DNA from: Falsiroseomonas ponticola
GTDB lineage: Bacteria; Pseudomonadota; Alphaproteobacteria; Acetobacterales; Acetobacteraceae
Direction: 5' to 3'
Length of the DNA: 64,000 nt
Assembly: GCF_016805305.1 (NCBI RefSeq)
Contig: NZ_JAERQN010000003.1
Coordinates: 124,001 to 188,000 of the forward strand
Each line of letters starts with the position of its first letter. The stretch's first letter is position 1. Below the pieces are notes generated by a model that was not told where the DNA came from, made no database searches, and was given only the letters and a program-made list of their open reading frames with translations. The position numbers and the translations under genes are program-made. Of the stretch, positions 60,275 through 64,000 are shown in pieces.

Positions 60275-61153
60275 CTACCCGAAAGGCGTCTCGCCGGTCT
60301 TCCGCTCCACCGTGCCCAGCGCATCCGCCAGGCGATGCGTGGCGCTGCCGGGCCGTGCCGGCTTCTGCTGGCTGTCATGCGGCGACCAGCCCGTCAGCAC
60401 CATCAGCCGCAGCACCGGGTCGATCCCCTCCGGCCCCTTGGGCAGGCTGGCCGCCGCCATGGGCAGCAGGGCGCGGGGGGGTGTGCGCCGGTCCGCCGCC
60501 AGCACCGCATTCGCCTCCCCCGCCGCGCGCAGGTCGCCGAACAGGCCGAGCGCCGTGCGGTAGGCCAGCGCGACATTCTCCAGATCCGCCACCGGCAGCG
60601 CGAAGCCCGCGCGCTGCAGCAGCCCTGCGCCGTCGCGCAGTTCCGGGAAGGGCGAGACCCGCGGCGAGATGCCGCCCCGCAGCGCCGCCTCCGCCTGGCC
60701 GAGCGCATCCCGCAGCGGCTGCAGCGTGCCGAGCACGGGGAGGGAGGCCAGGAACAGCCCATCCGGCGCCAGCGCGCGGCGGATCTGCACCAGCGCGCCG
60801 GGCAGGTCGTTCACCCAATGCAGGGAGACGGAGGCCACGATCAGGTCGAAGGACCCCGGGGCGAAGGGCAGGAATTCCTCATCCCCCGCCACGGCCAGGC
60901 CCTCGCCCCCCGCCCCCAGCATGGCGGCCGAGAGGTCCATCGAGACGACGAAGGGAATGCCGCGCGCCCGCAGCCGCTGCGCCACCACGCCCCGCCCGCC
61001 GATCTCCAGCGCCCGGGTGAAGCGCCGCGTGGTGTCGTCGAGGCGATCCAGCAGCCGGTCGGCGCAATCCTCCAGCACCGGCGCCACGCGCCCCACCGTC
61101 CCCGCCGCCCTGTCCCGCCGCCGTCGCACCAGGGCCCGGTCGAACACCGTCAT
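60275..61153 (-). CDS. class I SAM-dependent methyltransferase, NDUFAF5/BioC-like
   Basis: A 292-residue methyltransferase that begins MTVFDRALVRRRRDRAAG, close to the FDRxxxRxRRxRAA start of alphaproteobacterial relatives of mitochondrial NDUFAF5 and of BioC. SAM motifs are ALEIGGRGVVAQRL (with Gly-Gly instead of the common GxGxG), LPFAPGSFDLIVASVSLHWVND and LAPDGLFLASLPV. An upstream ATG at 61162 is also in frame. It is on the minus strand next to map. Relatives act on complex I assembly or biotin precursor; which one cannot be told here. Confidence 0.8.
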   Translation of the reverse strand: MTVFDRALVRRRRDRAAGTVGRVAPVLEDCADRLLDRLDDTTRRFTRALEIGGRGVVAQRLRARGIPFVVSMDLSAAMLGAGGEGLAVAGDEEFLPFAPGSFDLIVASVSLHWVNDLPGALVQIRRALAPDGLFLASLPVLGTLQPLRDALGQAEAALRGGISPRVSPFPELRDGAGLLQRAGFALPVADLENVALAYRTALGLFGDLRAAGEANAVLAADRRTPPRALLPMAAASLPKGPEGIDPVLRLMVLTGWSPHDSQQKPARPGSATHRLADALGTVERKTGETPFG

Positions 61154-61238
61154 CGCATCCATGGCATCGCAGATGCCCCCGCTTCGCCCCGCCGGCAAGC
61201 CGCGCTACGCTCCCCGGACAAACCGGAGGATGGCCCCC

Positions 61239-61853
61239 ATGAACGTCACCGATGCCTCGGCCGCCCGCGCCGCCGCCGTCGCTTCCACCATCGACCGCAT
61301 CCGCGCGATCGAGGCCGAGATGGGCGTCACCCGCCCGGCGCTCGCCAAGATCCGGGACGAGCTGATGGCGCTGGCCGCGCAGGAACACCTCTTCCCCAGC
61401 CACGTCTTCCCGCCGCCGGAGGCCGGCGCCAAGGGCGCCAACCGCTATCTGCTGCAGGAAGACGCCGACAACCGCTTCGCGCTCTATCTGAACGCGCTGA
61501 ACCCCGGCAACCGCACCAAGCCGCATGACCACACCACCTGGGCGGTGGTCGTGGCGGTGGAGGGGCAGGAGCTGAACAAGGTCTATGCCCGCACCGATGA
61601 CGGTTCGGACCCCGAGCGCTGCCAGATCCATGTCGCGGAGGAGATCATGGTGGAGCCCGGCCGGGGCATCTGCCTGATGCCGGAGGACATCCACTCCATC
61701 CACACCCTGGGCGACGTCCCCACCCGCCACCTGCACATGTACGGCCTGGCGCTGGAGAAGCTCGAGGACCGCAAGGGCTATGACGAGGAGACGGGCGCCG
61801 TCACCCTCTACAACAAGGCCTTCATGAAGCCGACGGCGCAGCCCAAGGCCTGA
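61239..61853 (+). CDS. cysteine dioxygenase family thiol dioxygenase
   Basis: A 204-residue cupin of the CDO_I family, which oxidises cysteine, 3-mercaptopropionate or similar thiols to sulfinic acids. The iron site is likely His96 and His98 in PHDHTTWAVV, with a third His near residue 152 in PEDIHSIHTLG. The later RHLHMYGLALEKL is characteristic. The ATG at 61239 lies eight bases after GGAGGA. The next gene is a rhodanese, so the pair fits sulfur amino acid or thiol breakdown. The thiol substrate is not fixed by sequence. Confidence 0.85.
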   Translation: MNVTDASAARAAAVASTIDRIRAIEAEMGVTRPALAKIRDELMALAAQEHLFPSHVFPPPEAGAKGANRYLLQEDADNRFALYLNALNPGNRTKPHDHTTWAVVVAVEGQELNKVYARTDDGSDPERCQIHVAEEIMVEPGRGICLMPEDIHSIHTLGDVPTRHLHMYGLALEKLEDRKGYDEETGAVTLYNKAFMKPTAQPKA

Positions 61854-61858
61854 CCCCG

Positions 61859-61910
61859 AAGCCCTCTCCCCCCACCGGGGGGAGAGGGTTGGGTGAGGGG
61901 GGCCTCCCCA
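61859..61910 (+). repeat. dispersed intergenic repeat, copy D
   Basis: AAGCCCTCTCCCCCC, ACC, GGGGGGAGAGGG, then TTGGGTGAGGGGGG and GGCCTCCCC. CCCTCTCCCCCC and GGGGGGAGAGGG form a perfect 12-bp stem, the cleanest of the four copies. It lies between the thiol dioxygenase stop and the rhodanese start. Confidence 0.85.
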
Positions 61911-61940
61911 CCCGCGCCACCCCTGTTGCACGGACCCCGC

Positions 61941-63524
61941 ATGGCCCCCGCGATCAGCCCGAAGACCCTGAAATCCTGGCTCCGCGACGGCGCCGAACTG
62001 GCGATCCTGGACGCGCGGGAGGAAGGCGAGTTCAGCGCCTCCCACCTCTTCTGGGCCGTGCCCTGCCCCCTGTCGCAGGCCGAACTCCGCGCCCCCCGCC
62101 TGCTGCCCCGCCGCGCCACCCGCATCGTCTGCGTCGATGGCGGCGAAGGCGGATACGCCGGCAAGCTCGCCGCCTTCCTGGCGACCATCGGCTGCACCGC
62201 CCTCCACATCCTGGAAGGCGGCACCAGGGCCTGGGAGGAGGCGGGCTACGAGCTCTTCTCCGGCTTCAACGTGCCCTCCAAGGCCTTCGGTGAGTGGGTG
62301 GAGCACCATTACGGCACCCCCTCCATCGATGCCGCCGACCTCGCCGCCATGCAGGCTTCCGGCCAGGACATGATCGTGGTGGACAGCCGCCCCATCGCCG
62401 AATTCCGCGCCATGTCCATCCCCGGCGCCATCGACGTGCCGGGCGCGGAACTCGCCTACCGCGTCCCCGCCATGGTCCCGAACCCCAGCACGACGGTGGT
62501 GGTGAACTGCGCGGGCCGTACCCGCTCCATCCTGGGGGCGGAAAGCCTGCGCCGCGCCGGCCTGCCCAACCCGGTCGTCGCGCTGCGCAACGGCACCATG
62601 GGCTGGGAACTCGCCGGCTTCACCTGCAACCGCGGCCGCGATGACCGCTACGCCCCCGGCACGCCCCCCGATGCGGCGGAGACACTGGCCCGCGCGAAGC
62701 GCTTTGCCGATGCCCATGGCGTGCGTTGGATCACCCGCGCCGCGGCGCAGGACCTGCTGGCCGACCCCGCCCGCACCACCCACCTCTTCGATGTCCGCGA
62801 CCCCGCCGAATACGCGGAGGGCCATATCCCCGGCGCCATCTCCGCCCCCGGCGGCCAACTCGTGCAGGCCACCGATGGCTGGGTCGCGACGCGCCATGCC
62901 CGCATCCTCCTGGCCGACGATACCGGCACCCGCGCCGCCATGACCGGCGCCTGGCTGCGCCAGCTTGGCGGGTGGGAGGTCTTCTGCCTGACGGACGCCA
63001 TGGAGGGCCGGCTCGAATCCGGCCACCCCGCGCCCGCCATCGCCGCCCTGCCTAAGCCCCGCACCATCAGCCCCGCCGACCTCGCCGCGCGCCTCGCCGC
63101 CGGCGGCGCCACCGTGGTCGATTGCGGCCGCAGCCTGGCCTTCCGCGCCGGCCATATCCCGGGCGCGCTCTGGGGCGTCCGCACCCGCCTCGCGCCGCTC
63201 GCCCCCCGCCTGCCCGCGGACCGCCTGGTGGTGGTCACGGCGCCAGACCCGGCGCTGGCCGCGCTCGCCGCGGCCGAACTTGGCCCGCTCGTCGCCGCCC
63301 CGGTCGCGGTGCTGGAGGGCGGCACCGCCGCCTGGGCCGCCGCCGGCCTGCCGCTCCACGCCGACCGCCGCGACCCCCCCGACGCCGCCTGCATCGATAC
63401 CTGGCTCCGCCCCTATGACCGGAACGAGGGCGTGGAGGAGGCGATGCGCGCCTACCTGGCCTGGGAGATCGACCTGGTCCATGCTGTGGAGCGCGATGGC
63501 GACGCCCCCTTCGGTGCCTGGTAG
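61941..63524 (+). CDS. four-domain rhodanese, only one canonical active loop
   Basis: A 527-residue cytoplasmic protein made of four rhodanese units (about residues 1-110, 125-240, 260-370 and 375-480). The active loop of unit two is CAGRTRS, Cys190, canonical for sulfur transfer. Unit one has C64VDGGEGG, atypical. Unit three reads ADDTGTRA and unit four TAPDPAL, with no Cys, so both appear catalytically dead. It probably moves sulfane sulfur or supplies an interaction platform. It follows a thiol dioxygenase, and comF starts inside its last codons. Confidence 0.88.
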   Translation: MAPAISPKTLKSWLRDGAELAILDAREEGEFSASHLFWAVPCPLSQAELRAPRLLPRRATRIVCVDGGEGGYAGKLAAFLATIGCTALHILEGGTRAWEEAGYELFSGFNVPSKAFGEWVEHHYGTPSIDAADLAAMQASGQDMIVVDSRPIAEFRAMSIPGAIDVPGAELAYRVPAMVPNPSTTVVVNCAGRTRSILGAESLRRAGLPNPVVALRNGTMGWELAGFTCNRGRDDRYAPGTPPDAAETLARAKRFADAHGVRWITRAAAQDLLADPARTTHLFDVRDPAEYAEGHIPGAISAPGGQLVQATDGWVATRHARILLADDTGTRAAMTGAWLRQLGGWEVFCLTDAMEGRLESGHPAPAIAALPKPRTISPADLAARLAAGGATVVDCGRSLAFRAGHIPGALWGVRTRLAPLAPRLPADRLVVVTAPDPALAALAAAELGPLVAAPVAVLEGGTAAWAAAGLPLHADRRDPPDAACIDTWLRPYDRNEGVEEAMRAYLAWEIDLVHAVERDGDAPFGAW

Positions 63525-64000
63525 CCTCCCGCTCCTGAAGCGCCTCGGCCTCGGCGTGCTCGACGCCGTGATGCCCCCGCATTGCCTGACCTGCGAGGAA
63601 GCGGTGGAGGTGCAGGGCACGCTCTGCGCCGCCTGCTTCCGCGGCCTCCATCGCATCACCGCGCCGATGTGCCCGCGCTGCGGCGTGCCCTTCCTGCATG
63701 GCGGGCAGGGCGGGCCGGGGGGGCTCTGCCCCGGCTGCCTCGACCACCCGCCCCGCTACGACACGGCCCGCGCCGCGCTGCGCTACGACGCCGCCAGCCA
63801 GCGCCTGATCCTGCCCTTCAAGCATGCGGACCGGCCGGAACTCGCGGGGCCGCTCGCCGCCCACATGGCGCGGGCCGGCGCCGCGCTGCTGGCGCGCTGC
63901 GACCTGGTGGCGCCGGTGCCCCTGCATTGGCGCCGCCTGTTCAGCCGCCGCTACAACCAGGCGGCGCTGCTGGCCCAGCGCCTGGCCCGCGCCGCGCACC
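63496..64000 (+). CDS. comF: ComF family protein (phosphoribosyltransferase-like), 3' end outside the window
   Basis: The first 168 residues show the double zinc-ribbon start of ComF: HCLTCEE, LCAACFRG, MCPRCG and LCPGCLDHPP. The PRTase-like KHADRPELAGPLAAHM and the segment VAPVPLHWRRLFSRRYNQA follow. ATG at 63496 overlaps the rhodanese gene by 29 bases; a GTG 18 bases later is possible. The family is involved in competence or DNA handling and often lies beside the NDUFAF5-like methyltransferase in alphaproteobacteria, as here. The window ends before the PRPP-binding loop. Confidence 0.88.
   Translation, partial: MATPPSVPGSLPLLKRLGLGVLDAVMPPHCLTCEEAVEVQGTLCAACFRGLHRITAPMCPRCGVPFLHGGQGGPGGLCPGCLDHPPRYDTARAALRYDAASQRLILPFKHADRPELAGPLAAHMARAGAALLARCDLVAPVPLHWRRLFSRRYNQAALLAQRLARAAH

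Overview
The window is high-GC, densely coded bacterial chromosome with no tRNA, rRNA, CRISPR array or insertion sequence that I could see. The gene set suggests an alphaproteobacterium of the Acetobacteraceae (Roseomonas-like). The grounds are LDH-type malate dehydrogenase followed by sucCDAB, a ZapE ATPase, an HWE histidine kinase, several Bug-type (tripartite tricarboxylate) binding proteins with Tat-like leaders, and short G/C-rich intergenic hairpin repeats. This is inference from gene content, not a measured phylogeny.

Left part (1-13 kb). A cyclase-family gene runs off the left edge. Next is a minus-strand operon behind an exact Zur-type palindrome: a ZnuA-like zinc-binding protein and two paralogous outer-membrane barrel proteins, with no permease or ATPase. 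It is followed by a zinc-ribbon protein, proline iminopeptidase, an orphan HWE kinase, a lone M91-type metallopeptidase, a HAD phosphatase with a glycosyltransferase, zapE and a small secreted protein.

Central metabolism (13-28 kb). mdh-sucC-sucD-sucA-sucB and lpd encode malate dehydrogenase, succinyl-CoA synthetase and the 2-oxoglutarate dehydrogenase complex. Hairpins lie between mdh and sucC and in the sucA leader. Between sucB and lpd sit two small membrane proteins, a divergent Bug/DUF3237 pair and an AraC-GyrI regulator. After lpd an array of four perfect hairpins abuts a D12-class adenine methyltransferase without a normal start codon, then a cyclopropane-fatty-acid synthase.

Transport and housekeeping (28-41 kb). 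This stretch has a DUF4142 protein, an MFS transporter, a phage P5-like domain protein, a TRAP transporter whose binding-protein gene carries an in-frame amber codon, and a TauD-type dioxygenase. It then has rsgA, an SDR, xerC-DUF484-fsa, and priA.

Aromatic-acid region (41-58 kb). A LysR regulator precedes a tightly packed plus-strand cluster: GalB-like 4-oxalomesaconate hydratase, HTD2-type hydratase, CaiB/BaiF CoA-transferase, Bug protein, MBL hydrolase, second Bug protein and LigI-like 2-pyrone-4,6-dicarboxylate lactonase. TspO and a third Bug gene follow on the other strand, then a GST and a RraA/CHA-aldolase-family protein. An MCP-PilZ receptor, a trypsin-like protease, a second DUF3237 gene and a secreted tannase-family esterase complete it. 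Together these suggest uptake and breakdown of gallate- or protocatechuate-derived pyrone dicarboxylates. No ring-cleavage dioxygenase is in view.

Right end (58-64 kb). radC, a DUF2306 membrane protein, map, an NDUFAF5/BioC-like methyltransferase, a cysteine-dioxygenase-family thiol dioxygenase, a four-domain rhodanese and the start of comF. Four copies of a dispersed repeat lie just after the stops of plus-strand genes between 42 and 62 kb.
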